From the NCBI RefSeq assembly GCF_026072635.1, contig NZ_AP023081.1, forward strand, positions 1,148,501 through 1,212,500: 64,000 nucleotides of DNA, given 5' to 3'. The notes beneath the pieces are model-generated. The model saw only the letters and a program-made list of their open reading frames with translations. It did not search any database and was not told the DNA's origin. Shown one piece after another: positions 16,699-24,784 of the stretch. Origin of the DNA: Pseudomonas solani. GTDB lineage: Bacteria > Pseudomonadota > Gammaproteobacteria > Pseudomonadales > Pseudomonadaceae. The position numbers and the translations under genes were made by a program. Position 1 is the stretch's first letter, and every line of letters starts with the position of its first letter.

Positions 16699-18171
16699 TT
16701 GACTGACCTCGACACTGCCGCCCCCACCGCCAGCAGCGGCCTGCACCGTTCGCTGAAGCCCCGCCACCTGAACATGATCGCCATCGGCGGCTCCATCGGT
16801 ACCGGCCTGTTCGTCGCTTCCGGCGCCACCGTGGCCACAGCCGGCCCGGGCGGTGCCCTGCTGGCCTACGCGCTGATCGGCGTGATGGTCTACTTCCTCA
16901 TGACCAGCCTCGGCGAGATGGCCGCGCACATGCCGGTTTCCGGCTCGTTCAGCACCTATGGCAGCCGTTTCGTCGACGATGGCTTCGGCTTCGCCCTGGG
17001 CTGGAACTATTGGTACAACTGGGCGGTGACCATCGCCGCCGAACTGGTGGCCGCGCAGCTGATCATGAGCTTCTGGTTCCCCGACACACCGGGCATCTAC
17101 TGGAGCGCGCTGTTCCTGGCGCTGATGTTCCTGCTCAACGTCATCTCGGTGAAAGGCTTCGGCGAGAGCGAGTTCTGGTTCGCACTGATCAAGGTGGTCA
17201 CGGTGGTGATCTTCATCATCATCGGCCTGGCCACCATCTTCGGCGTGATGAGCGGCATGGAATCCCCCGGTTTCAGCCACTTCACCCAGGGTGACGCGCC
17301 CTTCGTCGGTGGACTGCAGGCCATGGTCGGGGTGGCGATGATCGCCGGCTTCTCCTTCCAGGGCACCGAGCTGATCGGCATCGCCGCCGGCGAGTCGGAG
17401 AACCCGCGCAAGAACATCCCCATCGCCATCCGCCAGGTGTTCTGGCGCATCCTGATGTTCTACGTCCTGGCGATCTTCGTGATCGGCATGCTGATCCCCT
17501 ACACCGACCCGAGCCTGCTGCAGAACGACGCCAGCGACATCAGCGTCTCGCCCTTCACCCTGCTGTTCGAGCGCGCCGGCTTCGCCGCCGCCGCCGGGGT
17601 GATGAACGCGGTGATCCTCACGGCCATCCTCTCGGCCGGCAACTCGGGGATGTACGCCTCCACGCGCATGCTCTACACCCTCGCCACCCAGGGCAAGGCG
17701 CCACGCCTGTTCGCCCGCGTTTCCGCCAGCGGCGTGCCGCGCAACGCCCTCTACGCCACCACCCTGGTGGGCGCGCTGTGCTTCTTCACCGCGGCCTTCG
17801 GCGAGTCGACCCTCTACACCTGGCTGCTCAACACCTCGGGCATGTGCGGCTTCATCGCCTGGCTGGGCATCGCCATCTCCCACTACCGCTTCCGCAAGGG
17901 CTACCTGCTCCAGGGCGGGCGCCTGGAAGACCTGCCCTATCGCGCCAAGCTGTTCCCCTTCGGCCCGCTGTTCGCCTTCGCCCTGTGCCTGGTGATCACC
18001 CTCGGGCAGAACTACGAGGCCCTGGTGGGCGAGCACATCGACTGGGCCGGGCTGGCCGCCACTTACATCAGCCTGCCGCTGTTCCTCGCCATCTGGTTCG
18101 GCTACCGCCTGAAGAACGGCAGCCGCACCGTGCGCTACGCCGAGATGGACGTGCGCGCCACCGACAGCTGA
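16699..18171 (+). CDS. lysP: Amino-acid permease, lysine-specific type (APC family), TTG start
   Basis: A 490-residue APC-superfamily permease with twelve hydrophobic helices. The signature is in helix 1 (LNMIAIGGSIGTGLFVASG), followed by PVSGSFSTYGSRFVDDGFGF and GTELIGIAAGESENP, typical of the LysP/AroP group. It imports a basic amino acid with protons. The lysine call follows the LysP-like sequence and the synteny I recall (PA4628). The start is a TTG at 16699, seven bases after TGGAG. No ATG in frame would preserve the N-terminal segment preceding helix 1. TTG starts are uncommon here and may limit translation. It stands alone, followed by a GC-rich hairpin and then the riboswitch of the next gene. 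Confidence 0.88.
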   Translation: MTDLDTAAPTASSGLHRSLKPRHLNMIAIGGSIGTGLFVASGATVATAGPGGALLAYALIGVMVYFLMTSLGEMAAHMPVSGSFSTYGSRFVDDGFGFALGWNYWYNWAVTIAAELVAAQLIMSFWFPDTPGIYWSALFLALMFLLNVISVKGFGESEFWFALIKVVTVVIFIIIGLATIFGVMSGMESPGFSHFTQGDAPFVGGLQAMVGVAMIAGFSFQGTELIGIAAGESENPRKNIPIAIRQVFWRILMFYVLAIFVIGMLIPYTDPSLLQNDASDISVSPFTLLFERAGFAAAAGVMNAVILTAILSAGNSGMYASTRMLYTLATQGKAPRLFARVSASGVPRNALYATTLVGALCFFTAAFGESTLYTWLLNTSGMCGFIAWLGIAISHYRFRKGYLLQGGRLEDLPYRAKLFPFGPLFAFALCLVITLGQNYEALVGEHIDWAGLAATYISLPLFLAIWFGYRLKNGSRTVRYAEMDVRATDS

Positions 18172-18184
18172 CGAACAGCGCAAC

Positions 18185-18209
18185 GGCGGGCTTGCCCGGC
18201 ACGCCCGCC
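18185..18209 (+). terminator. GC-rich hairpin after lysP
   Basis: GGCGGGC (18185-18191) pairs with GCCCGCC (18203-18209), 14 bases past the lysP stop. Only TTGTG follows, so it lacks a convincing T-tract. It may be a weak or Rho-assisted stop before the riboswitch. Confidence 0.35.
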
Positions 18210-18229
18210 TTGTGCAAAATGCGCCCCGT

Positions 18230-18425
18230 CCTAGGGGAGTAGTCTCCCGCGAGCGCCCTGCTCGCCAGGCACGCGTCAACATACTTGGTCCACAGACCAT
18301 GGCGCGTGCGACCCAAGCCTGCCTAGACAGGCCAGCGGTTTGACAAGACCTATGACACGAACAACCTGGCCCGGGGCGGGCAGGCTGTACGTGTCATGGT
18401 GATTAGTCGAACCCGCCCCCGTAGG
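18230..18425 (+). promoter_or_regulatory. yybP-ykoY (Mn2+) riboswitch leader
   Basis: The hallmark loop GGGGAGTAG is at 18234-18242. The second conserved segment, GACAAGACC, is at 18342-18350, and TAGG (18232-18235) can close the aptamer by pairing with CCTA (18349-18352). This is the consensus layout of the yybP-ykoY Mn2+ aptamer. A downstream hairpin ATGACACG/CGTGTCAT (18352-18359 with 18390-18397) competes for the closing strand. Its loop contains GGGGCGGG (18373-18380), which can pair with CCCGCCCC (18412-18419) directly before the ribosome site GTAGGAA. That looks like a translational switch. It sits in front of a Gdt1-type Mn2+ exporter gene, a known partner of this riboswitch. Confidence 0.85.
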
Positions 18426-18432
18426 AACCCTG

Positions 18433-19014
18433 ATGCTGGAATCCCTGTTCGTCCCCACACTGATCGTTGCCCTGGCGGAAATCGGCGATAAGACTCAATT
18501 GCTCGCCCTGCTCCTGGCCGCGCGCTTCCGCAAACCCTGGCCGATCATCTGGGGCATCGTCGCCGCCACCCTGGCCAACCACTTCGCCGCCGGCGCCGTG
18601 GGCAACTGGGTCGCCAGCTTCTTCTCCGCCGCCACCCTGAGCTGGATCCTCGCCGCCTCCTTCGTGGCCGTGGCGCTGTGGACGCTGGTGCCCGACAAGC
18701 TGGACGACGACGAGGAATCCGGCCTGAAGAAATACGGCCCCTTTCTCACCACCCTCATCGCCTTCTTCCTCGCCGAGATGGGTGACAAGACCCAGGTCGC
18801 GACCGTGATGCTGGCCGCTCAGTACCCGCATTTCATCCTCGTGGTCGCGGGTACCACCCTGGGCATGCTGCTGGCCAACGTGCCGGTGGTGCTGGCCGGC
18901 AACTTCGCCGCCGATAAGCTGCCGCTGACCCTGATCCGCCGCCTCGCCGCCCTGGCCTTCGCTGCCCTGGCCATCTACGCCGTGTACAAGGCGCTCACCC
19001 TCGGCGCGGCCTGA
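18433..19014 (+). CDS. TMEM165/GDT1 family (UPF0016) Mn2+ exporter
   Basis: A 193-residue membrane protein with six predicted helices in two repeats. Each repeat carries the family signature E-x-G-D-K-T: AEIGDKTQ near residue 16 and AEMGDKTQ near residue 117. The acidic and Asp residues of these motifs bind the cation. Bacterial members such as MneA of Vibrio cholerae export Mn2+ (family knowledge). The 200-base leader is a yybP-ykoY Mn2+ riboswitch, consistent with induction by excess Mn2+. ATG 18433 follows GTAGGAACCCTG. It is a single-gene unit as far as I can see. Confidence 0.9.
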   Translation: MLESLFVPTLIVALAEIGDKTQLLALLLAARFRKPWPIIWGIVAATLANHFAAGAVGNWVASFFSAATLSWILAASFVAVALWTLVPDKLDDDEESGLKKYGPFLTTLIAFFLAEMGDKTQVATVMLAAQYPHFILVVAGTTLGMLLANVPVVLAGNFAADKLPLTLIRRLAALAFAALAIYAVYKALTLGAA

Positions 19015-19126
19015 ACCGCGTCACCGGCCTGACGCCAGTTCGCTGGCGTTTCGGCCAATGGCAGCGCCGCGCCAACTGGTAGATTCCTCGCCCTACTGCC
19101 GGCCCGACCAGGGAGGAGGAAAGCAG

Positions 19127-19573
19127 ATGACGTCGACCGACGACCGCAAGCGCGTGGCGCGCCAGCATATCGACCTGTCCTGGAACAAGGGGCGCGTGGC
19201 GCTCGCCGAGCAGCTGCAGAGCAAGGACTTCCTCTACAAGAGCTCGTTCATGCCGGGCCCGCTGGACGGCGAGGGCTACCGCGAGATGGTGCTGAAGATC
19301 CGCGACGCCATGCCCGACCTGGAAGTGGTGGTGGAGGAGTGCATCGCCGAGGAAGCCCATGTCTTCACCTGGTGCACCCTGATCGGCAGCATCCACAAGC
19401 CGGCCCTCGGCTACCCGCCCAGCGACCGCATCCTCAGCATCTCCGCCATGGCCTTCTGGACCTTCAACAGCCGGGGCGAAGTGCAGGAGATCTGCACCAT
19501 GTTCGACATGGAAAGCTTCCGCGCCCAGCTCGGCCTGAGCAACCGCGCCTATGCGGAAAAAGCCTTGCCCTGA
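19127..19573 (+). CDS. SnoaL-like / NTF2-fold ester cyclase-type protein
   Basis: A 148-residue protein with the SnoaL-like pattern: an early helix (RVARQHIDLSWNKGRVALAEQL), then strands with MPDLEVVVEECIAE and a C-terminal MFDMESFRAQLGL. The fold is a small cone-shaped barrel seen in polyketide cyclases, dehydratases and many proteins of unknown role. The start at 19127 is supported by a very strong GGGAGGAGG ribosome site at 19111-19119. The frame opens earlier at 19058 without such support. It stands alone downstream of the Gdt1 gene. No substrate can be named. It should not be confused with the other NTF2-like gene at 45490, which is in the photolyase operon. Confidence 0.75.
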   Translation: MTSTDDRKRVARQHIDLSWNKGRVALAEQLQSKDFLYKSSFMPGPLDGEGYREMVLKIRDAMPDLEVVVEECIAEEAHVFTWCTLIGSIHKPALGYPPSDRILSISAMAFWTFNSRGEVQEICTMFDMESFRAQLGLSNRAYAEKALP

Positions 19574-19587
19574 TCAGCCCTCCACGG

Positions 19588-19610
19588 GTAGCCCGGGCTT
19601 CAGCCCGGGA
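19588..19610. repeat. REP-like palindrome, family B copy 1
   Basis: Reads GTAGCCCGGGCTTCAGCCCG followed by GGA, and folds into a CCCGGGCT/AGCCCGGG hairpin. Further copies are at 24117-24139 and, in opposite orientation, 50861-50883. It lies between convergent genes and could double as a transcription stop. Confidence 0.75.
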
Positions 19611-19630
19611 CGCACCTGACGAGCCCTTCC

Positions 19631-20614
19631 TCAGAGATACCCGTTCTCACCGAACCAGCGGATGGCCCGGCGCAGGGTGTCGTCCAGCGCCACCTCCGCC
19701 TGGAAGCCCAGCTCGGCTGCAGCCTTGGCGCCATCGAGAAACTGCCCGCCGGCCATGGCGGCGATGCTGGTCGGGTCGATTTTCAGCGCCTCGCCGCTCA
19801 TGCGCTGGCGCAGGCGCTGCAGGGCCGCCATGCCCCGGGCGACTGCCAATGGCATCGGCGTGGGCGCAGCCACCTCCAGCAGCCGGGCGATGTGCGCGGT
19901 CAGCTCGGCCATTTCGATGTTGGTCCCGGTGATCAGGTAGCGCTCTCCGGCACGGCCCTTCTCCAGCGCCAGCAGCAGTCCACGCCCGGCCTCCCCGGCA
20001 TCGATGACATTGCGTTGCCCCTCCACGTAGCGGCTCATGGCGCCACTGGCGATGGCCGTGATCAGGCGCCCGCTGGAAGGGCCGGCATCGAACTCGCCCA
20101 GGGCCATGCCGGGAATGCCGATCACCACCGGCAGGCCGGCACGGGCCTGCTCGCGGGCCTGTCGGTCCAGCGCCCATTTGCACAGCAGGTAGGGGTTCTT
20201 CCAACGCGGCATCTCGTCGTAGAACAACCCCTCGTGCCCCCGCTCACCGTCGGGATGGCGCGGCAGCGCGACCGACGCACCGACATGGAGGATGCGCGGC
20301 ACATGGGCGGAAAGACAGGCGGCGTAGAAGTGGTTGGTTTCGTCGAGGGCGCTGGCCACGGCATCCTGCCAGCGCCGGTGTCGGGTGGGCGCGTCGTCGG
20401 AGCAGAACACCACGCCGTCCAGGTCGGCCAGTGCGCGGCTCAGTTGCGAGTGGTCGAAGAGCTCTGCGGAATGCAATTCCGGGTCGAGGTAGCCCAGGCG
20501 CTCGATGCGCGAGGCGGGGTGATGGATCAGCACCAGCTCATGGCCCGCTGCGCGGATGGCGCGGGCGGTGTGATGGCCCAGCAGGCCGGTGGCGCCAAGG
20601 ACTGCGATCTTCAC
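19631..20614 (-). CDS. NAD-dependent epimerase/dehydratase family protein
   Basis: A 327-residue extended-SDR protein. The nucleotide-binding loop MKIAVLGATGLLGHHTARAI is at the N-terminus. Further motifs are LDGVVFCSDDAP, a VGASVALP strand carrying the Ser position, and a Tyr-x3-Lys catalytic pair in PYLLCKWALD near residue 148. The C-terminal part binds the substrate. Members act on sugars, dihydroflavonols or sterols. This one cannot be assigned to a substrate. It is convergent with the SnoaL-like gene and separated by a long palindromic repeat from the M48 protease gene. Length is normal. Confidence 0.82.
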   Translation of the reverse strand: MKIAVLGATGLLGHHTARAIRAAGHELVLIHHPASRIERLGYLDPELHSAELFDHSQLSRALADLDGVVFCSDDAPTRHRRWQDAVASALDETNHFYAACLSAHVPRILHVGASVALPRHPDGERGHEGLFYDEMPRWKNPYLLCKWALDRQAREQARAGLPVVIGIPGMALGEFDAGPSSGRLITAIASGAMSRYVEGQRNVIDAGEAGRGLLLALEKGRAGERYLITGTNIEMAELTAHIARLLEVAAPTPMPLAVARGMAALQRLRQRMSGEALKIDPTSIAAMAGGQFLDGAKAAAELGFQAEVALDDTLRRAIRWFGENGYL

Positions 20615-20673
20615 GGGAGACCTCGAATGCTCGCCGCCTGCATCATGCCGGTGGCGGCGAGCAGTCCAGGCTC

Positions 20674-20863
20674 TTTACGAAAAGTGCCTGCGCTCGGTGA
20701 TGCTTCGTTAAAAACGGGTTCGGAATGCTCATTTACAGCTCGTAAACTCCGCTTCCTCACCCATTTTTACGGACTGGCGCGCGCCCTTCGGGCCAGCCTC
20801 CGGCTGTTACTCCCGTTGGTCGTTGCGCCTCGCCTGACCGTCGCTCGGCGACTTTTCGTACAA
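20674..20863. repeat. 190-bp palindromic intergenic element
   Basis: The outer arms contain TACGAAAAGT (20676-20685) and its exact complement ACTTTTCGTA (20851-20860). Inside is a second imperfect palindrome from CGTTAAAAACGGGT to ACCCATTTTTACG, with a centre GGAATGCTCATTTAC/GTAAACTCCGCTTCC. The element fills the 20615-20895 gap and has no coding potential. It resembles a MITE-like Pseudomonas repeat I have seen in other genomes. Only one copy is in this window. Confidence 0.7.
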
Positions 20864-20895
20864 ACCCTAGGACAGCCTTTTCAGGGCCGCCAGCC

Positions 20896-21711
20896 TCACT
20901 TGGCCTTGGCTTGCTGATAGAACGGCATGACCTTGGGAATGGCAGCCTGGAGGGACGAAATACGCGAGCTGGAAGACGGGTGGGTGCTCATGAATTCCGG
21001 CGGCGCGCCTTCGCTGGCCTTGCTCATCTTCTGCCACAGGGTGATGGCGGCGTTGGGGTTGTAGCCGGCACGGGCGGACAGCTCGAGGCCGATCAGGTCC
21101 GCCTCGTTCTCGTTGCCACGGCTGTTGGGCAGGGTCATCAGGTATTCCACACCCTGGTTGGCCATCTGCAGGCTCTGGTCGCCGGCGCCCAGCAGGGAAC
21201 CGAGCTGGGTGGCCATCTGCACGCCGTAGGCCTTGGACATGGCCTCGCGGCCGTGCTCGCGCAGGGCGTGGGCGATCTCGTGGCCCATCACCGCCGCCAG
21301 TTCGTCGTCGGTGAGCTTGAGCTGATCGATCAGGCCGCTGTAGACGATGATCTTGCCGCCCGGGCCGCAGTTGGCGTTGAGCTCTTCGCTGTCGATCACG
21401 TTGGCTTCCCAGGCCCAGCTGCCGGCATCGGGGCGGAACACCGTGGTCTGGGCGATCAGCCGCTTGGCGATGGCCGAGACGCGCTTGGCATCGGCACTGT
21501 TCTTGTCCAGCACGCCCTGCTGCGACGCCTCGGACAGGGTCTGCTGGTAGGACTGGGCGTACATCTGGTTCACCTGCTGTTCGGACAGCATGCTGAACAT
21601 GTACTGCTTGCGCTCGACGCCGACTGCGCCGCCGCTGGTGGTATTGACTGCCTGGCATCCGGCCAGCAGCAGGGACAGCGCGAGGCTGCCGAGGATGTGA
21701 GACTTCGTCAC
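20896..21711 (-). CDS. M48 family Zn metalloprotease, lipoprotein
   Basis: A 271-residue protein with a lipoprotein signal: hydrophobic core, then the LAGC lipobox near residue 18. The zinc-binding HEIAH of the M48 HExxH motif is near residue 132, followed by the third-ligand region ENEADLIGLELSARAGYNP near residue 190. This is the BepA/LoiP-like class of periplasmic, outer-membrane-anchored proteases involved in envelope quality control (family knowledge). I chose a GTG start at 21711 because it has an AGGAGA ribosome site and puts the lipobox at a normal distance. The open frame to 21759 adds an Arg-rich stretch that does not fit. The PAO1 counterpart I recall is PA4632. Confidence 0.9.
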   Translation of the reverse strand: MTKSHILGSLALSLLLAGCQAVNTTSGGAVGVERKQYMFSMLSEQQVNQMYAQSYQQTLSEASQQGVLDKNSADAKRVSAIAKRLIAQTTVFRPDAGSWAWEANVIDSEELNANCGPGGKIIVYSGLIDQLKLTDDELAAVMGHEIAHALREHGREAMSKAYGVQMATQLGSLLGAGDQSLQMANQGVEYLMTLPNSRGNENEADLIGLELSARAGYNPNAAITLWQKMSKASEGAPPEFMSTHPSSSSRISSLQAAIPKVMPFYQQAKAK

Positions 21712-21887
21712 TGTGACTCTCCTGTGAAAACTGCGCCGTACTCTATGCCTGCGCCACACCCCGGAGCAACCGGAGGCCTTGCCATCCAGCGACTTGCGTT
21801 CTTTTCTTGTGAAGCAGGCTCATGCTTCGCCGACTGTCGGCCGATATGTCATGGACCAAGGCTGTACCTGAGACTCCGGGAGTTCCC

Positions 21888-24020
21888 ATGAAATTCAGAT
21901 CGATCCAGTTTTCGGTCGCGACGCTGGCCGGTGCCAGCGTGCTCGCCGTGGTGGTGGCCCTCGTCCTCTACGCGCTGTTCGCCGGCGCCCGGACCCAGGA
22001 GCTGGTACAGACACGAACCCAGGCGCTGCTGGAGCAGATCATCAGCGAGCGCCTGCTCAGCCTCGCCGCCTCCCAGGTCTCGGACATCCAGCGCGAGCTG
22101 GCCTACCCGATGACCGTGGCCAGCAGCCTGGCGCAGACCAACGCCCTGGCCGGTGAAACCGACGAGAGTGGTGCCGTGGCGATGGACAGCAGCCGCCCGG
22201 AGATGATCAACCTGTTGCACCACATCCTCGCCAACAACCCCAAGCTGCTGGACGCCTACATCGGCTGGGAACCCAACGCCTTCGGCGAAGACGCCAACTT
22301 CCTCGGGCAGACCGGGCACAACGCTGCCGGTCGCTTCATCCCCTGGTGGTACCGCGACGCCAGCGGCAAGCTGGTGATGGACGTGCTGGGCGATACCCTG
22401 GAAAGCGTCAAACCGCTGCCCACCGGTGTGCGCGAGGGCGAGTACTACCTCTGCCCGCGCGACACCAAGCGCCCCTGCGTGATCGACCCGGCGCCCTACG
22501 ACATGGGCGGCAAGATGGTGATGCTGGCGTCCTTCAACGCGCCGATCCTGGTCAAGGGCCAGTTCCGCGGCATCGCCGGCGCCGACCTCTCCCTCGACTT
22601 CATCCAGCAGTTGCTTCTCAGCGCCAACCAGAAGCTCTACGGCGGCGCGGGTGAAATGGCCCTGCTCTCCAGCAACAAGCGCCTGGTGGCCTACACGGCC
22701 GACGCCAGCAAGCTGGGCGAGCCGGCGGACCGGGTGCTGGGCAGCGCCGTGGCGGACAACCTGCGCACCCTCCAGGGCGACCAGCCCGCCTACGAGATCG
22801 ATCGCGACAACGGCCGCATCCTGCTGCTGGTGCCGTTCAAGGTGGCGAGCACCGACGCCGTCTGGTACCTCAGCCTGAACATGCCGCTGGACACCGTGAT
22901 GGCCGACCTGCACAAGCTGGAAGCCGACCTTTCCACCCAGCGTGACGAGGACATCTTCGGCATGTCGGTGGTCGGCCTGCTGATCGCCGCCCTCGGCCTG
23001 GTGGTGATCTGGTTCGTCGGCTTCGGCATCGCCAGCCCGCTGCGGCAGATGGTGACCATGCTCGACGATATCGCTCAGGGCGAAGGCGACCTCACCCGCC
23101 GCCTGCACTCCGAGCGCGCCGACGAGCTGGGCTCCATCGCCAGCGGCTTCAACACCTTCCTCGCCAAGCTGCAGACCATGATCAGCCAGGTGGTGAGCTC
23201 GGTGCAGAAGGTCAGCGACTCCTCGGAGCACACCGCCGACATCGCCATCCGCACCAACCAGGGCGTGCAGAAACAGCTGGCGGAGATCGAGCTGGTGGCC
23301 ACCGCCGTCCACGAGATGACCGCCACCGCCCAGGACGTGGCGCGCAATGCCACGCTCGCCGCCGAGGCCGCCAGCCATGCCGATCAGGCCGCCAACCACG
23401 GCAAGCGCATCGTGCAGAGCACCACCGAGGCCATCACCGCCCTGGCCGGCGAGATCAGCCGCGCCGTGGGCGTGGTGCAGAACCTGGCCAAGGACAGCGA
23501 GAACATCAACGCCATCCTGGTCGCCATCCGTGGCATCGCCGAGCAGACCAACCTGCTGGCTCTGAATGCCGCGATCGAGGCCGCCCGCGCCGGCGAGCAG
23601 GGCCGCGGCTTCGCCGTGGTCGCGGACGAGGTGCGCAACCTGGCGCAGAAGACCCAGCAGGCCACCGAAGAAATCCAGACCATGATCCAGCAGTTGCAGC
23701 AAGGCACCCGCGACGTGGTCAAGGTGATGCAGGACAGCCAGGACAAGACCGACACCAGCGTGCAATCCGCCAGCGAGGCGGCCCATGCACTGGAGTCCAT
23801 CACCCAGGCGGTGTCGGTGATCAACGACATGAACACCCAGATCGCCAGCGCCGCCGAGGAGCAGAGCGCGGTGGCCGAGGACATCAACCGCAACGTCACC
23901 AACATCGGCCAGGTGGCCAATGAAGTGGCCGGCGGCGCCGACGAAGCCTCCCAGGCCAGCGCCGAGCTGACCAAGCTGGCCGAGCAGCAGCGCCGGTTAA
24001 TCAATCAGTTCAGGGTGTAG
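21888..24020 (+). CDS. Methyl-accepting chemotaxis protein with dCache-type sensor
   Basis: A 710-residue chemoreceptor. TM1 spans about residues 10-32. A large periplasmic Cache-type sensor (about 35-350) contains YIGWEPNAFGEDANF and IAGADLSLDFIQQL. TM2 is near 359-382, a HAMP domain follows (about 384-440), and the cytoplasmic signalling domain has the conserved hairpin tip NLLALNAAIEAARAGEQGRG near residue 555. It ends in RRLINQFRV with no CheR-tethering pentapeptide. It would bind a small ligand, directly or as a metabolite, and control CheA. ATG 21888 follows CCGGGAG. The frame extends upstream to 21822 without the expected N-terminus. I recall a transducer at the same position in PAO1 (PA4633). 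The ligand is unknown. Confidence 0.92.
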   Translation: MKFRSIQFSVATLAGASVLAVVVALVLYALFAGARTQELVQTRTQALLEQIISERLLSLAASQVSDIQRELAYPMTVASSLAQTNALAGETDESGAVAMDSSRPEMINLLHHILANNPKLLDAYIGWEPNAFGEDANFLGQTGHNAAGRFIPWWYRDASGKLVMDVLGDTLESVKPLPTGVREGEYYLCPRDTKRPCVIDPAPYDMGGKMVMLASFNAPILVKGQFRGIAGADLSLDFIQQLLLSANQKLYGGAGEMALLSSNKRLVAYTADASKLGEPADRVLGSAVADNLRTLQGDQPAYEIDRDNGRILLLVPFKVASTDAVWYLSLNMPLDTVMADLHKLEADLSTQRDEDIFGMSVVGLLIAALGLVVIWFVGFGIASPLRQMVTMLDDIAQGEGDLTRRLHSERADELGSIASGFNTFLAKLQTMISQVVSSVQKVSDSSEHTADIAIRTNQGVQKQLAEIELVATAVHEMTATAQDVARNATLAAEAASHADQAANHGKRIVQSTTEAITALAGEISRAVGVVQNLAKDSENINAILVAIRGIAEQTNLLALNAAIEAARAGEQGRGFAVVADEVRNLAQKTQQATEEIQTMIQQLQQGTRDVVKVMQDSQDKTDTSVQSASEAAHALESITQAVSVINDMNTQIASAAEEQSAVAEDINRNVTNIGQVANEVAGGADEASQASAELTKLAEQQRRLINQFRV

Positions 24021-24035
24021 TGCTTCAAGCCGTGC

Positions 24036-24140
24036 GTGGGGCGGGTTCATTCGCGAATGAATTCGCTCCCACCGGCTCTTCCCCACCACCACGCCTGTAG
24101 GGGCGACTTCAGCCCTGTAGCCCGGGCTTCAGCCCGGGAA
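24036..24140. repeat. Cluster of REP-like palindromes
   Basis: The gap between the chemoreceptor and the SRAP gene is filled by three palindromic units. The first is GTGGGG...TTCGCGAATGAATTCG...CCCAC (24036-24072). The second is a degenerate GTAGGGGCGACTTCAGCC unit (24097-24114). The third is a family B copy, GTAGCCCGGGCTTCAGCCCG, at 24117-24136 and a few bases beyond. The genes are convergent, which is typical for REP placement in Pseudomonas. Confidence 0.75.
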
Positions 24141-24147
24141 GATCCGA

Positions 24148-24762
24148 TCACGCCGGCGTCAGGCACTCCGGCCCATCCAGCTTGGGGTCGTTGACCAGGG
24201 TGGCCAGCGCCCGCTCGCGCAGGGGTGGCGAGGCGGCGGTGAGCAACGCGCGCAGGTCTTCCGGATCACTGTCCGCGCCCAGCCAAAGCTGCTGGCCGGC
24301 TTCGTCCAGCACCAGCGGCCGACGCAGGTCGGCGGCGGGGCGGGTGATCATCGCCAGGCTGAGGTATTCGGCATCGCCCACCGGAAAGGGCTCCCAGAGT
24401 GCGGCGAAGTGCAGCAGCGACGTTTCGCCGCTGACCCAGTAGGGCCTCTTACGCACCCCGCGCCACTCGTAGAAGCCGTTGGCCGGGATCAGGCAACGGC
24501 GCTGGCGGAAGGCATCGCGGAACATCGGCTGTTCCACAAGGGTTTCGGCGCGGGCGTGGGCGGGGGTCTTTGAAAGATCGGTGAGCCAGGCCGGGGTAAG
24601 GCCCCAGCGGGCCAGGTCCAGGCGCTGCTCGCCGGCTTGCCCGCGCAGCATCAGCACCCGCGCACCGGGCGCCAGGTTCCAGTGCGGCTGCTGCTCGGCG
24701 GGGAAACCGGGCAACGCGGCGAATGCGGGCGACCAGCGAAACAGGGCGAAGCGTCCGGACAT
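24148..24762 (-). CDS. SRAP (YedK/HMCES) family protein lacking catalytic residues
   Basis: A 204-residue SRAP-fold protein, recognised by GRFALFRW at the N-terminus, WGLTPAW near residue 75, and RRCLIPANGFYEWRGVRKRP near residue 110. Active SRAP proteins begin Met-Cys and use Cys2 to crosslink to abasic sites, helped by a His in an I-H-x-R-M-P segment. Here the second residue is Ser (ATG TCC GGA CGC), and the His segment is replaced by AADLRRPLVL. The Glu of FYEW is kept. So the fold looks intact but the crosslinking chemistry should be absent. The gene is 22 bases downstream of the DUF2007 gene on the same strand. The open frame continues upstream to 24846, but no Met-Cys start exists there. 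Confidence 0.82.
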   Translation of the reverse strand: MSGRFALFRWSPAFAALPGFPAEQQPHWNLAPGARVLMLRGQAGEQRLDLARWGLTPAWLTDLSKTPAHARAETLVEQPMFRDAFRQRRCLIPANGFYEWRGVRKRPYWVSGETSLLHFAALWEPFPVGDAEYLSLAMITRPAADLRRPLVLDEAGQQLWLGADSDPEDLRALLTAASPPLRERALATLVNDPKLDGPECLTPA

Positions 24763-24784
24763 CAGGCAAAGGGCTCGGGCAGGT

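Noticed and set aside
16519..18300. A 593-codon minus-strand frame over lysP
   Set aside because: It is antisense to a clear permease, and the translated sequence is a compositional artefact.
19588..24140. CRISPR array made of the short repeats
   Set aside because: The repeats are palindromes kilobases apart with no regular spacers and no cas genes.
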